A stretch of 29,943 nucleotides of DNA from Sellimonas sp963559135 (GCA_963559135.1 CAUWJP010000033.1:1-29943); one strand, 5' to 3'; positions 7,734-16,849 are shown, counted from the first letter of the stretch. The notes: generated from the letters alone by a model not told the origin. Translations and numbers: made by a program.

Positions 7734-9347
7734 CTAGTCATTCCTGTCCCACTTGTCAGCAAGATTCAAAATCTGACTCTCGAGCTTTGCAAGATCTTTA
7801 TTGGAAAGCCCTTCGTTTTGCATAACCACATCCAGCAGTCGTTTTGCAGCAGAAACCGTACGGCCAAATACCTGATTTGCGCGGATTCTGGCCGGTTTTT
7901 CGGAAGATTTCTTCGGCAGTCTGACGCCTTCGCTTATGATTTCATCTGATATCAGATCCACACACGCTCCGGAGTACGGCGCAAATGCCTCATAGCCAAG
8001 CGTCTCTTTAACATAAGCTGCGAATTCATCCGTGACCTGATCTTCCCCATGTACGACAAATACATGTTTCAGCGGTGTCTCAAAGGCGGACAACCAGTTC
8101 AGAAGTCCGTTTTTATCCGCATGTCCACTGATTCCCTGAAGCGTACAGATTCTGGCATTGACTTCAACGTTTTCTCCGAAGAGTTTGACACATTCTGCTC
8201 CTTCAATCAGTTTTCGTCCCAGTGTTCCCACTGCCTGATAGCCAACAAAAAGAATCGTACATTCTTTCCGCCACAGATTATGTTTCAGATGATGACGGAT
8301 TCGTCCGGCCTCACACATACCGGAAGCCGAAAGGATAATCTTTGGTTTTTCGTCAAAATTGATCTGTTTGGACTCTTCACTCGTTGTCGTCAGCTTCAAC
8401 CCGGAAAATCGGAGTGGATTGATTCCTTTATTCACGAGCTCCATTGCTTCTTCATCAAAGCATCCCAACATATTTTTATTAAATACATTTGTGGCCTCAA
8501 TCGCCAGCGGACTATCCACGTACACTTCAAAATCCGGATATTCCGGAAGGAGATTTCTCTCCTTGATCTCACGGATAAAATAGAGCAGCTCCTGTGTTCT
8601 TCCTACCGCAAAGGACGGGACAACAACATTTCCACCTTTCGCAAATGTTTCCCTTATTATTTTTGTGAAATCACCCACATAGTCCGGGATTCCCGCCCCG
8701 TGGGTCCGGTTTCCGTATGTAGATTCAATGACCACGTAATCCGCATCTTTGACAGTTGACGGATCTTTGATGATCGGCTGATTGATGTTTCCCACATCAC
8801 CGGAAAATACGATCTTTCTCGTTTCTCCGTCTTCTGTAATCCACACCTCAATACATGCAGAACCAAGAAGATGTCCTACATCACTGAACCGCACTTCAAT
8901 CCCATCGCAAAGTGTAATCTTCTGTCCATAATCACACGGTGAAAACAGCGCTGCCGCATCTACCGCATCCTGCATCGTGTAAAGAGGCTCATAAAATGGT
9001 GCACCGCTTCTTTTGGCCTTTCTGTTTCTCCATTCTGCCTCGAATTCCTGAATATGCGCACTGTCACGAAGCATAATGCTGCAGAGGTCTGCCGTCGCAA
9101 AGGTCGATACAATATCTCCCTGAAATCCGTTCTTGACAAGGAGAGGCAGATTACCGGAATGATCAATGTGAGCATGAGTCAAAAGCACGTAATCGATCTC
9201 TGATGCTGACACCGGAATCTCCTGATTTTCATACAGGTCCGGTCCTTGTTCCATCCCACAATCTACCAGAATATGCTTGTTGCACGCCTCGAGAAGATGA
9301 CAGCTTCCAGTCACTTCATGTGCCGCACCGATAAATCTTAGTTTCAT
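7734..9347 (-). CDS. Beta-CASP metallo-beta-lactamase RNase (CPSF/YSH1 type)
   Basis: This 537-aa zinc-dependent nuclease of the metallo-beta-lactamase/beta-CASP group probably acts on RNA in the cytoplasm. Metal motifs are THAHIDHSG (HxHxDH), a His in GHLLGSACIEV, and Asp in FSGDVGN. Beta-CASP motif A is ESTYGNRTH, then VPSFAVGRTQELLYF, motif B SGMCEAGRI, and GISGHADKNGLLNW and VVHGEDQV with the final His. The C-terminal 70-80 residues extend past the core and may be an accessory segment. The ATG at 9347 has AAGGGG upstream. It sits between sigE and sigG, where many spore formers have no gene, so some link to sporulation is possible but unproven. Confidence 0.9.
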   Translation of the reverse strand: MKLRFIGAAHEVTGSCHLLEACNKHILVDCGMEQGPDLYENQEIPVSASEIDYVLLTHAHIDHSGNLPLLVKNGFQGDIVSTFATADLCSIMLRDSAHIQEFEAEWRNRKAKRSGAPFYEPLYTMQDAVDAAALFSPCDYGQKITLCDGIEVRFSDVGHLLGSACIEVWITEDGETRKIVFSGDVGNINQPIIKDPSTVKDADYVVIESTYGNRTHGAGIPDYVGDFTKIIRETFAKGGNVVVPSFAVGRTQELLYFIREIKERNLLPEYPDFEVYVDSPLAIEATNVFNKNMLGCFDEEAMELVNKGINPLRFSGLKLTTTSEESKQINFDEKPKIILSASGMCEAGRIRHHLKHNLWRKECTILFVGYQAVGTLGRKLIEGAECVKLFGENVEVNARICTLQGISGHADKNGLLNWLSAFETPLKHVFVVHGEDQVTDEFAAYVKETLGYEAFAPYSGACVDLISDEIISEGVRLPKKSSEKPARIRANQVFGRTVSAAKRLLDVVMQNEGLSNKDLAKLESQILNLADKWDRND

Positions 9348-9383
9348 AACATCGCCCCTTTTCCTGTGGTATCGTATGTAGAT

Positions 9384-9392
9384 ATTGTAGCA
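9384..9392 (-). promoter_or_regulatory. Possible extended -10 promoter of the beta-CASP RNase gene
   Basis: The minus strand has TGC-TACAAT, an extended -10 element, 36 bp before the start codon. No good -35 is visible at 17 bp, so this is tentative. Confidence 0.35.
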
Positions 9393-9427
9393 CTTTTTTT
9401 AAATTTCTTCTCCCTTTTTCTGAATTT

Positions 9428-10168
9428 TTATTCTAATTTTGCAATTTCTTTTTTCAAACGAATCATAATCTTCTTTTCCAATCTGGATATATAAGACTGG
9501 GAGATTCCAAGTACGTCCGCCACTTCTTTCTGCGTCATTTCCTCCCCGTCCGGAGTCCCAAGTCCAAAGCGCATATTAACAATTCTGCGCTCTCTGACAG
9601 AAAGTCTTCCCACGGCCCGTATCAGCATATTTTTCTCCGCTTCCGTTTCCATATCCTTGTAGATCGTATCCTCTTCTGTCCCAAGGATATCTGAAAGCAA
9701 CAGTTCATTTCCATCCCAGTCCACATTGAGGGGTTCGTCTATGGAAACTTCTAACCTTGTTTTACTGTTTCGTCTGAGATACATCAAAATTTCATTCTCG
9801 ATACATCTGGACGCATACGTTGCAAGTTTGATGTTTTTATTCGGATTAAACGTATTGATCGCCTTGATCAGCCCGATCGTCCCGATAGAAATCAAATCTT
9901 CTACTCCGACTCCTGTATTGTCGAATTTTTTTGCTATATAAACAACAAGACGCAGGTTGTGCTCGATCAGCTGCTTTCTCGCATCTTCGTGCTGCTCCGT
10001 ACAGAGCTGTTCGATGGCCTTTGCCTCCTCTTCCACTTCCAAAGGCGGCGGAAGAATGTCAGAACCTCCTATGTAGTATACTTCCTGCTTTTCCGGAAAA
10101 AGCCATGTTCGAAAAGCTGGAAAAATTTTCTGTCTGAATGTATTTGGTACTGCAATGTTCATCATCAT
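9428..10168 (-). CDS. sigE: Pro-sigma-E, early mother-cell sigma factor
   Basis: Sigma-E switches on early mother-cell genes. The 246-aa protein is made as an inactive precursor: residues 1-30 form an amphipathic pro-sequence, followed by EVYYIGGSDILPPPL, the region where SpoIIGA cuts in Bacillus (at the Tyr-Tyr). Core motifs are NLRLVVYIAKKFDNTGVG, EDLISIGTIGLIKAINTFNP, IKLATYASRCIENEILMYLR and a region 4 helix-turn-helix (QKEVADVLGISQSYISRLEK). AGGAGGGG before the ATG overlaps the spoIIGA stop codon, and the genes are 12 bp apart, so protease and substrate are co-expressed. Confidence 0.97.
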   Translation of the reverse strand: MMMNIAVPNTFRQKIFPAFRTWLFPEKQEVYYIGGSDILPPPLEVEEEAKAIEQLCTEQHEDARKQLIEHNLRLVVYIAKKFDNTGVGVEDLISIGTIGLIKAINTFNPNKNIKLATYASRCIENEILMYLRRNSKTRLEVSIDEPLNVDWDGNELLLSDILGTEEDTIYKDMETEAEKNMLIRAVGRLSVRERRIVNMRFGLGTPDGEEMTQKEVADVLGISQSYISRLEKKIMIRLKKEIAKLE

Positions 10169-10180
10169 TTATGTCCCCTC

Positions 10181-10954
10181 CTAAAAAATATCCGGATTTA
10201 TAAGTATTCTGTATGTTCCGTCTGTCGAAATCCTGGTATCCGATATTCCAATCCAGATATCACAGATCTGCTTTTTTTCTTTTCCCGTCAGAGAAAGGCT
10301 GTCAAACTGTACCAGAAGCAGCCTGGCATACTCATTTCCGACAGACCGGAATCCGATATAGCGCCTTTTTTGTGTGTTTTCCATAAGGCTTTCGACCGCC
10401 TCTCTTTCTACGATGCAAACCGGCTGTCCTGTAAGCGGATCCGTCAGGCTGTTTCCCGTATCAACCAGCCCTTTTAGCCGTACCTCTCTCCCGGACTGTT
10501 CCACCAGAATCTCACAGACGTATTGATTCTGTCTGTGTATCTGACACCAAAATGCCCACACCGCCTGCATGAGTTCATAGCTTATGACGGCAAACAGAAA
10601 AAAAAGACTTCCTGTACGAATATATTGCCCAAAAAAGCTAAAAATGCCACCGAGCAGAAATCCGCCCCCATAAAGCATAAAAAACGCCTTCACGAACCCC
10701 CTCATGTCGTATACAGGAATTGCCGCTCTCAGCATAACCGTAGTCACCATCCCATGGCACAACAGCATTTTCACTAAACCGGGTGTCGGAATCATAATCG
10801 TAAGACAGGTCAGCAAAGAACCCAGAAACGCTCCCAGAAGTACCCGCCTTCTCCGGAAATAACCGGCCAGCATCCTGCACACCGCTGTCAGGAGCAGATA
10901 ATCCATCATAAAATTGACGAGGAAGAATACATCCATGTATATCTCATAGTACAT
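10181..10954 (-). CDS. spoIIGA: Sigma-E processing peptidase SpoIIGA
   Basis: This membrane-embedded aspartic protease cleaves pro-sigma-E in the mother cell once a forespore signal arrives. It is 257 aa, somewhat shorter than the Bacillus protein. Residues about 1-140 form five hydrophobic membrane segments, starting with MYYEIYMDVFFLVNFMMDYL, which is typical of the family. The C-terminal half holds the catalytic triad DTG at 165-167 (GLVDTGNSLTDPLTGQPV), then the retroviral-protease-like segment RYIGFRSVGNE. It is first in the spoIIG operon with sigE and follows a Spo0A-type promoter. GAGGGTG precedes the ATG. Confidence 0.95.
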   Translation of the reverse strand: MYYEIYMDVFFLVNFMMDYLLLTAVCRMLAGYFRRRRVLLGAFLGSLLTCLTIMIPTPGLVKMLLCHGMVTTVMLRAAIPVYDMRGFVKAFFMLYGGGFLLGGIFSFFGQYIRTGSLFFLFAVISYELMQAVWAFWCQIHRQNQYVCEILVEQSGREVRLKGLVDTGNSLTDPLTGQPVCIVEREAVESLMENTQKRRYIGFRSVGNEYARLLLVQFDSLSLTGKEKKQICDIWIGISDTRISTDGTYRILINPDIF

Positions 10955-11011
10955 GTTTCACCCTCTTTTCTCCTGTCGCTGCTAAATCGATTCAGTATAC
11001 GAACAAATAGT

Positions 11012-11044
11012 ATTATAAGAAAAATGAATTTGAAATTTTGTCAG
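11012..11044 (-). promoter_or_regulatory. spoIIG promoter with unusually wide spacing
   Basis: On the minus strand a near-consensus CTGACA (-35) and perfect TATAAT (-10) are separated by 21 bp instead of 17. A spacer this wide (22 bp) is the known hallmark of the Bacillus spoIIG promoter, where Spo0A~P lets sigma-A polymerase open it. It lies 58 bp upstream of spoIIGA and downstream of the ftsZ terminator. Confidence 0.7.
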
Positions 11045-11069
11045 AAACTGGCAGAGAAACAGGTTTTCT

Positions 11070-11076
11070 TTCGACA
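11070..11076 (-). promoter_or_regulatory. Spo0A box upstream of spoIIG
   Basis: A perfect TGTCGAA (0A box) on the minus strand lies 25 bp upstream of the -35 hexamer of the spoIIG promoter. A weaker box-like TCTGACA overlaps the -35 itself. This placement fits direct Spo0A~P activation. Confidence 0.65.
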
Positions 11077-11085
11077 TGCAAAAAG

Positions 11086-11121
11086 ACAAAAAAGGTATGG
11101 AAGCTCTTGCCTCCATACCTT
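11086..11121 (-). terminator. Intrinsic terminator after ftsZ
   Basis: On the minus strand AAGGTATGGA and TCCATACCTT form a perfect 10-bp stem around a 10-base loop, followed by a T-run. It lies about 20 bp past the ftsZ stop codon and separates the dcw block from spoIIG. Confidence 0.9.
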
Positions 11122-11140
11122 CTGTTTGATGATTCAATAT

Positions 11141-12346
11141 TTATTTCTTGAAGAAATCCGGAATCTTGATTGTCTGCTCTTTTACTCTTCCTGTTCCTGC
11201 TGTATAGGATGGTGTAGAAGTCTGAGCTGTTGTACTGCTTTCCGGTGCTGCAGATGTTCTTGTCTGCTGCGGCATTCTGGTTACTCTCCCCATATCTGAT
11301 TTGAGAGAGGGTGTATCCTGAGTCTCAGCAAATACGGATCCTGTCGGCTTTGCTGTACCCATCTTGGATTTCAGCTTGGATGCTGTACTTTCTTTGCTGT
11401 TATGTAATCCTGTTGCAATAACCGTTACTGTTGCTTCATCAGACTTGGACTCATCATACATCGCACCGAAGATGATATTTGCATCTTCTCCAGCAAGTTC
11501 CTGAACATACTCTGCTGCATCACTTGCATCCATCAGAGTGATATCACCGGAAATATTAATGATGACATGCGATGCTCCTGAGATTGTTGTCTCAAGCAGC
11601 GGACTGGCTACAGCCTGTTTTACAGCTTCCAGTGCCTTATCATCTCCTCTTCCGTGTCCGATTCCGATATGAGCGATACCCTTGTCAATCATAACTGTCT
11701 GAATATCAGCAAAGTCAAGGTTGATCAGGGATGGTACATTGATCAGGTCTGTGATTCCCTGAATACCCTGCTGAAGCACTTCATCTGCCTTTTTCAGTGC
11801 ATCCGGCATCGTTGTTCTTCTGTCGACGATTTCAAGAAGCTTATCATTTGGAATAACAATCAGTGTGTCTACATTTTCTTTTAATTTTTCAATACCAGCA
11901 AGTGCATTATTCATACGCGCTCTGGATTCAAAACGGAACGGCTTTGTAACAACGCCGACTGTCAGGGATCCCTGCTCTTTTGCAATACGCGCTACAACCG
12001 GTGTCGCACCTGTACCTGTACCGCCGCCCATTCCGCATGTAACAAATACCATATCTGCGCCTTTGAGTGCTGCTGCAATCTCATCTGCACTTTCTTCTGC
12101 TGCTTTTTCTCCAACTTCCGGCTTTGCTCCTGCTCCAAGTCCTTTTGTGAGCTTGTCTCCGATCTGCATTAATGTAGGGGCCTTGCAGAATGAGAGAGCC
12201 TGTTTGTCTGTGTTGATAGCGATAAATTCTACTCCGGCAATCTGCTCATCTATCATGCGGTTGACAGCATTATTACCGCCTCCACCTACACCAACGACGA
12301 TAATTTTTGCTGCTGCTTCTGATTCATTTGTCTTAATTTCTAACAA
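11141..12346 (-). CDS. ftsZ: Cell division GTPase FtsZ
   Basis: FtsZ polymerises into the cytokinetic ring. The 401-aa protein has the N-terminal GTP-binding region (IIVVGVGGGGNNAVNRMI), the tubulin signature GGGTGTGATPV near residue 108, the T7 synergy loop with INLDFADIQTVM, a variable Ser/Thr-rich linker (about 320-385) and the C-terminal peptide KIPDFFKK that docks membrane anchors. No ftsA occurs nearby, so another anchor such as SepF is presumably used. The start is a TTG at 12346, set by AAAGGAGGAG about 8 bp upstream. It is the last gene of the dcw block and has its own promoter. Confidence 0.98.
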   Translation of the reverse strand: MLEIKTNESEAAAKIIVVGVGGGGNNAVNRMIDEQIAGVEFIAINTDKQALSFCKAPTLMQIGDKLTKGLGAGAKPEVGEKAAEESADEIAAALKGADMVFVTCGMGGGTGTGATPVVARIAKEQGSLTVGVVTKPFRFESRARMNNALAGIEKLKENVDTLIVIPNDKLLEIVDRRTTMPDALKKADEVLQQGIQGITDLINVPSLINLDFADIQTVMIDKGIAHIGIGHGRGDDKALEAVKQAVASPLLETTISGASHVIINISGDITLMDASDAAEYVQELAGEDANIIFGAMYDESKSDEATVTVIATGLHNSKESTASKLKSKMGTAKPTGSVFAETQDTPSLKSDMGRVTRMPQQTRTSAAPESSTTAQTSTPSYTAGTGRVKEQTIKIPDFFKK

Positions 12347-12419
12347 GAGTGTCTCCTCCTTTGTTATGCTTTATTATTTATACACCCTACTAGTTCATGT
12401 ATTCTGCCATATATACTAT

Positions 12420-12448
12420 ATAATATAGTCTTTCTTTCTAAATTTCAA
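12420..12448 (-). promoter_or_regulatory. Sigma-A promoter of ftsZ
   Basis: TTGAAA and TATTAT lie 17 bp apart on the minus strand, 74 bp before the TTG start. The -10 sits within a small dyad (ACTATA-TTA-TATAGT). Confidence 0.75.
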
Positions 12449-12499
12449 TAGAATTTTTCCTATTTTTCGATTTTTTTACGCCAGATTCTTATGGTACTT

Positions 12500-13279
12500 T
12501 CAGGCATTTGATTCCTCTGTTGTTTCACTTTTTTCAAAGCTGATCGTCTCTGTCAACTCTCCGTAATGCTCCAGATGTAGTGTCCCGCTTTGCCCTTCCA
12601 GCTTTGAAAGAATGGCTGGGAGCTGTGCCGCCTTCTCCTGCGGATCTCCGCTTCCAAGCTGTGCACAAATATTCCCGAAGTACAATGTAATATTTTCCCC
12701 ATCACAGACAATTCTGTCAGGGATGACCTCACTTCTTCCAAGAATTTCCTGAATCTGGACAATATATTCAAATACGGAAGCGTCCTGAACGCTTAGCTTC
12801 TTTCCTTGTTCTGCTCCTGAGAGATCCAGTCCCTCAACAAGGCTGATACCGTCTCTTGGGGTGTCCGTAATTCCAAGAATCATCCCTTCATTGTCAAAAT
12901 AGACATATTTCTCATCCTGCTTAGCATACCCGGCCGGACTCTTTTCCTTCACATCCACCCGGATCGTCCACGGATTCACCATATGAAATTCCATACTCTC
13001 GACAGTCGGCGGCTCCGGGTAATCTCCCAGCTTTGTACTTAAAAACAGAACCAGAGAATTTCCATCCCCTCCCTGTCCGCGAATGTACTGGCTTACTTCG
13101 CTATCCGTGAGAAAATCATTTCCCTTCACCTGTATGTCTCTAAGCTGGAACAAAAGAAGAAACACGATGATAGCAACAATGACAGCCGCCCCTGCCCCAA
13201 GTCTTGTCAGAATCTGCTTGCGCCTTGTACGCTTGATCCGCTTTCTCTTCTCATCCCTTTGCACAATCTGATCATTCAT
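12500..13279 (-). CDS. ftsQ: Cell division protein FtsQ/DivIB
   Basis: This bitopic septal protein links FtsL/FtsB-type partners and the septal synthase. At 259 aa it has a highly basic cytoplasmic N-terminus (residues 7-25, many Lys and Arg), one membrane segment (about 27-46) and an external POTRA domain beginning LRDIQVKGNDFLTDSEV, followed by the FtsQ beta domain (IRVDVKEKSPAGYAKQDEKY). AGGAGG lies 7 bp before the ATG. It follows ftsW by about 40 bp; murG, which often sits here, is absent. Confidence 0.9.
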   Translation of the reverse strand: MNDQIVQRDEKRKRIKRTRRKQILTRLGAGAAVIVAIIVFLLLFQLRDIQVKGNDFLTDSEVSQYIRGQGGDGNSLVLFLSTKLGDYPEPPTVESMEFHMVNPWTIRVDVKEKSPAGYAKQDEKYVYFDNEGMILGITDTPRDGISLVEGLDLSGAEQGKKLSVQDASVFEYIVQIQEILGRSEVIPDRIVCDGENITLYFGNICAQLGSGDPQEKAAQLPAILSKLEGQSGTLHLEHYGELTETISFEKSETTEESNA

Positions 13280-13321
13280 GGATGTGCCTCCTGTACTTTC
13301 CCTATCATTAACGCTTCTATT

Positions 13322-14407
13322 TTACCAACTGGCAACACTGAATACAAGCCCCATTTCCACAAGAAGAAAAACAACTGACGTTCCCCCATAACTGATAAAT
13401 GGAAGAGTGATCCCGGTATTTGGAATCGTATTAGTCACAACAGCAATATTCAAAATCACCTGAATCATCATATGTCCCATGGCACCTGCTGCAATCAGTG
13501 CTCCGAAAAGATCCTGAGCATGTGAAGCGATCACAAAGAAGCGCCAAATCAAAAGGAAGAACAGCAGGATGACAAGAACCGCTCCCACAAGTCCCAGTTC
13601 CTCACATATGATGGAAAAAATCATATCGTTCTGCGCCTCCGGTACAAATCCCAGCTTCTGAATACTGCTTCCAATTCCTTTTCCAAACAGACCACCGGAG
13701 CCGATCGCATAGAGCCCCTGAAGAGTCTGATATCCTTTCTCATACTTCTCCGGATTCTGCCAGATCGCAATTCGCTCCAGCCTATAGCTTTCCAGCCCAA
13801 GAAATACTGACATAAAGCCGATCCCGGTCAGTGCCATCCAGATGAACTGGGCGTATTTTGGACTAGCCGTAAAAATCAGAATAACTGCAATTCCAAGAAT
13901 AATCACCGCCGTACTTAGATTGCTTGCACCGACAAGCCCTACAACCGGAAGGGCAGAGAGCATAATCTTAAACAAGGTGGAAAGTTTCCCAATATTTTTT
14001 ACATTTCTGGTCACGACCCAAGCCAGAAATACAATCAGAGCGACCTTAACGTACTCCGACGGCTGAAAAGAAAATGGTCCCAAAGACAGCCATCTTTTGG
14101 AACCATTGTATTCATCACCAAACAACATTACAGCGATACATAACACGATCGCCAGAATATAGCCTGGTACAGCAAGCTTTTCCCAGACATGATAATCAGT
14201 CTTTGCCACCGCATACATCCCGGTCAAACCAAGCGCAGTCGCAAATACCTGCTTTTTTAAATAGTAGAAAGGATCTCCGAATTTTATCTGTCCATTATAG
14301 GAACTGGTACTGTACAGGATCATCAGTCCCGTTATCACAAGTAAAAAAACGATCACCAGAAGAACTTTGTCAAGGCCTCTGGACTCCGGTTTTTCCGCCT
14401 GCTTCAA
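13322..14407 (-). CDS. ftsW: Peptidoglycan glycosyltransferase FtsW (SEDS)
   Basis: This SEDS-family polytopic membrane enzyme polymerises lipid II into glycan at the septum, with a class B PBP as partner. The 361-aa protein has about ten membrane segments and SEDS landmarks: GSKRWLSLGPFSFQPSEYVK, the large loop with RLERIAIWQNPEKY, QKLGFVPEAQNDMIFSIICE with the catalytic-loop Glu/Asp, and TGITLPFISYGGTS near the end. The start is a TTG at 14407 after AAGGAGAGGG, 12 bp from the murD stop. It could be called SpoVE; the two cannot be told apart by sequence here. A paralogue lies at 24077-25264. Confidence 0.92.
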   Translation of the reverse strand: MKQAEKPESRGLDKVLLVIVFLLVITGLMILYSTSSYNGQIKFGDPFYYLKKQVFATALGLTGMYAVAKTDYHVWEKLAVPGYILAIVLCIAVMLFGDEYNGSKRWLSLGPFSFQPSEYVKVALIVFLAWVVTRNVKNIGKLSTLFKIMLSALPVVGLVGASNLSTAVIILGIAVILIFTASPKYAQFIWMALTGIGFMSVFLGLESYRLERIAIWQNPEKYEKGYQTLQGLYAIGSGGLFGKGIGSSIQKLGFVPEAQNDMIFSIICEELGLVGAVLVILLFFLLIWRFFVIASHAQDLFGALIAAGAMGHMMIQVILNIAVVTNTIPNTGITLPFISYGGTSVVFLLVEMGLVFSVASW

Positions 14408-14419
14408 TCTACCCTCTCC

Positions 14420-15775
14420 TTACAGCGATTTTACCAACTCTTTGAATTTCTCTCCACGTTCTTCATAACTTCCGAACATATCCCAGCTTGCACATGCAGG
14501 GGAAAGCAGTACCGCATCTCCCTCTTTTGCCTCACGGCTTGCAAGTGTTACTGCCTCTTCCAGCGTATCTGCAAAAATATACTCCGTAAAACCGCACTTC
14601 TTGGCCGTCTCGGCAATTTTTTTCTTTGTCTCTCCGATCAGAATCAACTTCTTCACTTTCCCGTGAAAGCTTTCGATCCACTCGTCGTATTCCGACTGTT
14701 TATCATAACCCCCACCGATCAGAACCGTAGGACGGTTCATTGCCATAATCCCTCGGATTGCCGCATCCGGATTCGTTCCCTTGGAATCGTTATAATAAGC
14801 CACACCATTCTTTTCCGTCACGTACTCGATCCGATGCTCCACTCCCGAGAACCTTCTGATGACATCTCGGATCATATCCATCGGAACGCCGTAAAGCGCC
14901 GCCATAGCTACAGCCGCCATCACATTTTCAAAATTGTGTGTACCAAGAAGCTGGAGCTCCTCGATCCGGCACACCCGCACTTCATCCGGGTTCCGGAATA
15001 TGATTTCTCCGTCCTTTAAGAAAATTCCTCTTTCAAGTTCTCTTCTACTACTGAAGAAAAATGGAGACGCACTTGTCTTTTCTCCGAACTCTCTGAGAAC
15101 CTCGTCTTCATAATTAAGTACACAGAACTCCTCTTTTGTCTGATTTCTTGTAATTGCCTCTTTGGCCTTAATGTAATTTTCCATTGTATGATGACGATTC
15201 AGATGATCCGGCGTGATATTCAGAATCGCGCTGATCGTCGGAGCAAACTGGTGAATCGTCTCCAACTGAAAACTGCTGATTTCCGCAACTGTCACACTGT
15301 CCGGTGTCATGTTCAACGCTTCCAGTGTATACGGATTTCCGATATTTCCGACAACAAAAACTTCTTGTTTATATGCTTTCATGATCTCACCAAGGAGAGT
15401 CGTCGTGGTCGTCTTACCGTTCGTTCCGGTTATTGCCAGCACATCGCCTTTTCCAAAGCAACTTGCAAGCTCCACTTCACCCCAGACAGGAATTCCGGAC
15501 TTTTCCACATCCAGCACAACCTGAAGATCAGTCGGAATCCCCGGACTTAACACAAGCATACCGATCTCATCCATTCTCTCATACGGAAATGCTCCGATTA
15601 CAATCTCTGCCTTACAGCCTTCCGGAAGACGTCCTGCCACTTCCTCTCTACTCAGCTTTTCATTCCCATCATATAAGATTGTCTCAACGCCCTCGTGCTC
15701 AAGCAGTGTCACTGCACCGATTCCACTTTTTCCTGAACCAAACACAAGTACTTTTTTTCCGTTATTGTCAAACAT
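14420..15775 (-). CDS. murD: UDP-N-acetylmuramoylalanine--D-glutamate ligase
   Basis: MurD adds D-glutamate to UDP-MurNAc-L-Ala in the cytoplasm using ATP. The 451-aa protein has the N-terminal Rossmann region (KVLVFGSGKSGIGAV), the ATP loop ITGTNGKTTTTTL (residues 115-127), NITPDHLNRH and YNDSKGTNPDA, all typical of MurD. The ATG at 15775 is chosen because AAAGGA lies about 10 bp upstream and this leaves 22 bp after mraY; the frame is open to 15817, which would overlap mraY. The C-terminal LLSPACASWDMFGSYEERGE is the usual MurD ending. Confidence 0.96.
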   Translation of the reverse strand: MFDNNGKKVLVFGSGKSGIGAVTLLEHEGVETILYDGNEKLSREEVAGRLPEGCKAEIVIGAFPYERMDEIGMLVLSPGIPTDLQVVLDVEKSGIPVWGEVELASCFGKGDVLAITGTNGKTTTTTLLGEIMKAYKQEVFVVGNIGNPYTLEALNMTPDSVTVAEISSFQLETIHQFAPTISAILNITPDHLNRHHTMENYIKAKEAITRNQTKEEFCVLNYEDEVLREFGEKTSASPFFFSSRRELERGIFLKDGEIIFRNPDEVRVCRIEELQLLGTHNFENVMAAVAMAALYGVPMDMIRDVIRRFSGVEHRIEYVTEKNGVAYYNDSKGTNPDAAIRGIMAMNRPTVLIGGGYDKQSEYDEWIESFHGKVKKLILIGETKKKIAETAKKCGFTEYIFADTLEEAVTLASREAKEGDAVLLSPACASWDMFGSYEERGEKFKELVKSL

Positions 15776-15797
15776 CTTCTTTCCGTCCTTTCTTATC

Positions 15798-16754
15798 TTA
15801 TAGTGCCAGTAGCGCAATCAGACATAAAATTGCCGTAATAATTGAGAATACTGCCACAATTCTCGTCTCTGACCATCCACAGAGTTCAAAATGATGATGG
15901 ATCGGAGCCATCTTGAAGATTCTTTTTCCGCCTGTCTTTTTGAAATATGTGACCTGAATCATGACAGACGCCACTTCAACCAGATATATCAGGCCGACAA
16001 TAATAATGAAGATCGGCATCTGAAGCATGTAAGCCGTAGACGCCACAAATCCTCCCAGAGCCAGGGAACCGGTGTCTCCCATAAACACACTGGCCGGGTA
16101 AACATTAAACAGCAGAAATCCCATGAGAGCGCCGACTACCGCACAGGTAATCGGTTCAATACCACTTTTTGTTCCCACTGCAATAACCGTGAAAAAGGTA
16201 GCAACCAGCACTGTCACGCTGGAAGCAAGACCATCCAGGCCATCCGTAAAATTGACACCGTTTACTGTACCGATTACTGCTACAAATAAAAGCGGAATAG
16301 CAAGCCAGCCGATATTCCAGTATTTTCCTCCTGAAAACGGGATCAAAAGTGTAAGCGGTGTATTAGTCACATTGACAAGATAGTATGCAAAGATTGCCGT
16401 AACTACAATCTGAAGCGCGAACTTCTGCTTTGGATACAGTCCGTCGGAACGCTTCATCACTACCTTCAGGTAATCATCCAGAAAACCGATCAGTCCAAAT
16501 CCAAGCGTTACAAACAGAATCGGAATAATCTTCGGATAATCTTTCACATAAAAAAGGGATGTAATAACAATAGAAGCCAGTATCATGACTCCTCCCATCG
16601 TCGGTGTACCCGCCTTCTGAAGGTGGGACTCCACTCCCTCCACACGTTCTGTCTGCTTCATCTTCATTTTTCTTAAAATTGGAATCACGATCGGCCCCAT
16701 AATCACACTCAGCACAAACGATATAAGAACCGGAATTACAAATGTATAATCCAT
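15798..16754 (-). CDS. mraY: Phospho-N-acetylmuramoyl-pentapeptide transferase
   Basis: MraY attaches phospho-MurNAc-pentapeptide to undecaprenyl phosphate, making lipid I at the inner face of the membrane. The 318-aa protein has ten hydrophobic segments and the conserved loops TPTMGG, DDYLKV, NFTDGLDGLASS, FMGDTGSLALGG and the HHHFELCGWSE metal/substrate motif. AGAGGTG precedes the ATG at 16754. It has its own promoter in the gap after the PBP gene. Confidence 0.97.
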   Translation of the reverse strand: MDYTFVIPVLISFVLSVIMGPIVIPILRKMKMKQTERVEGVESHLQKAGTPTMGGVMILASIVITSLFYVKDYPKIIPILFVTLGFGLIGFLDDYLKVVMKRSDGLYPKQKFALQIVVTAIFAYYLVNVTNTPLTLLIPFSGGKYWNIGWLAIPLLFVAVIGTVNGVNFTDGLDGLASSVTVLVATFFTVIAVGTKSGIEPITCAVVGALMGFLLFNVYPASVFMGDTGSLALGGFVASTAYMLQMPIFIIIVGLIYLVEVASVMIQVTYFKKTGGKRIFKMAPIHHHFELCGWSETRIVAVFSIITAILCLIALLAL

Positions 16755-16806
16755 ATCTGCACCTCTTCATCCTTTTGTTTCTAAACAGGCCTTATGCCCG
16801 CGTTTA

Positions 16807-16835
16807 ATTATAGCGTATTTGCCCTGTCTTTGCAA
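16807..16835 (-). promoter_or_regulatory. Sigma-A promoter inside the dcw cluster, before mraY
   Basis: TTGCAA and TATAAT lie exactly 17 bp apart on the minus strand, 52 bp upstream of the mraY start, in the 95-bp gap after the spoVD-like gene. It would let mraY-murD-ftsW be expressed independently of the mraZ promoter. Confidence 0.75.
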
Positions 16836-16849
16836 GCTTACGCCTGCTC

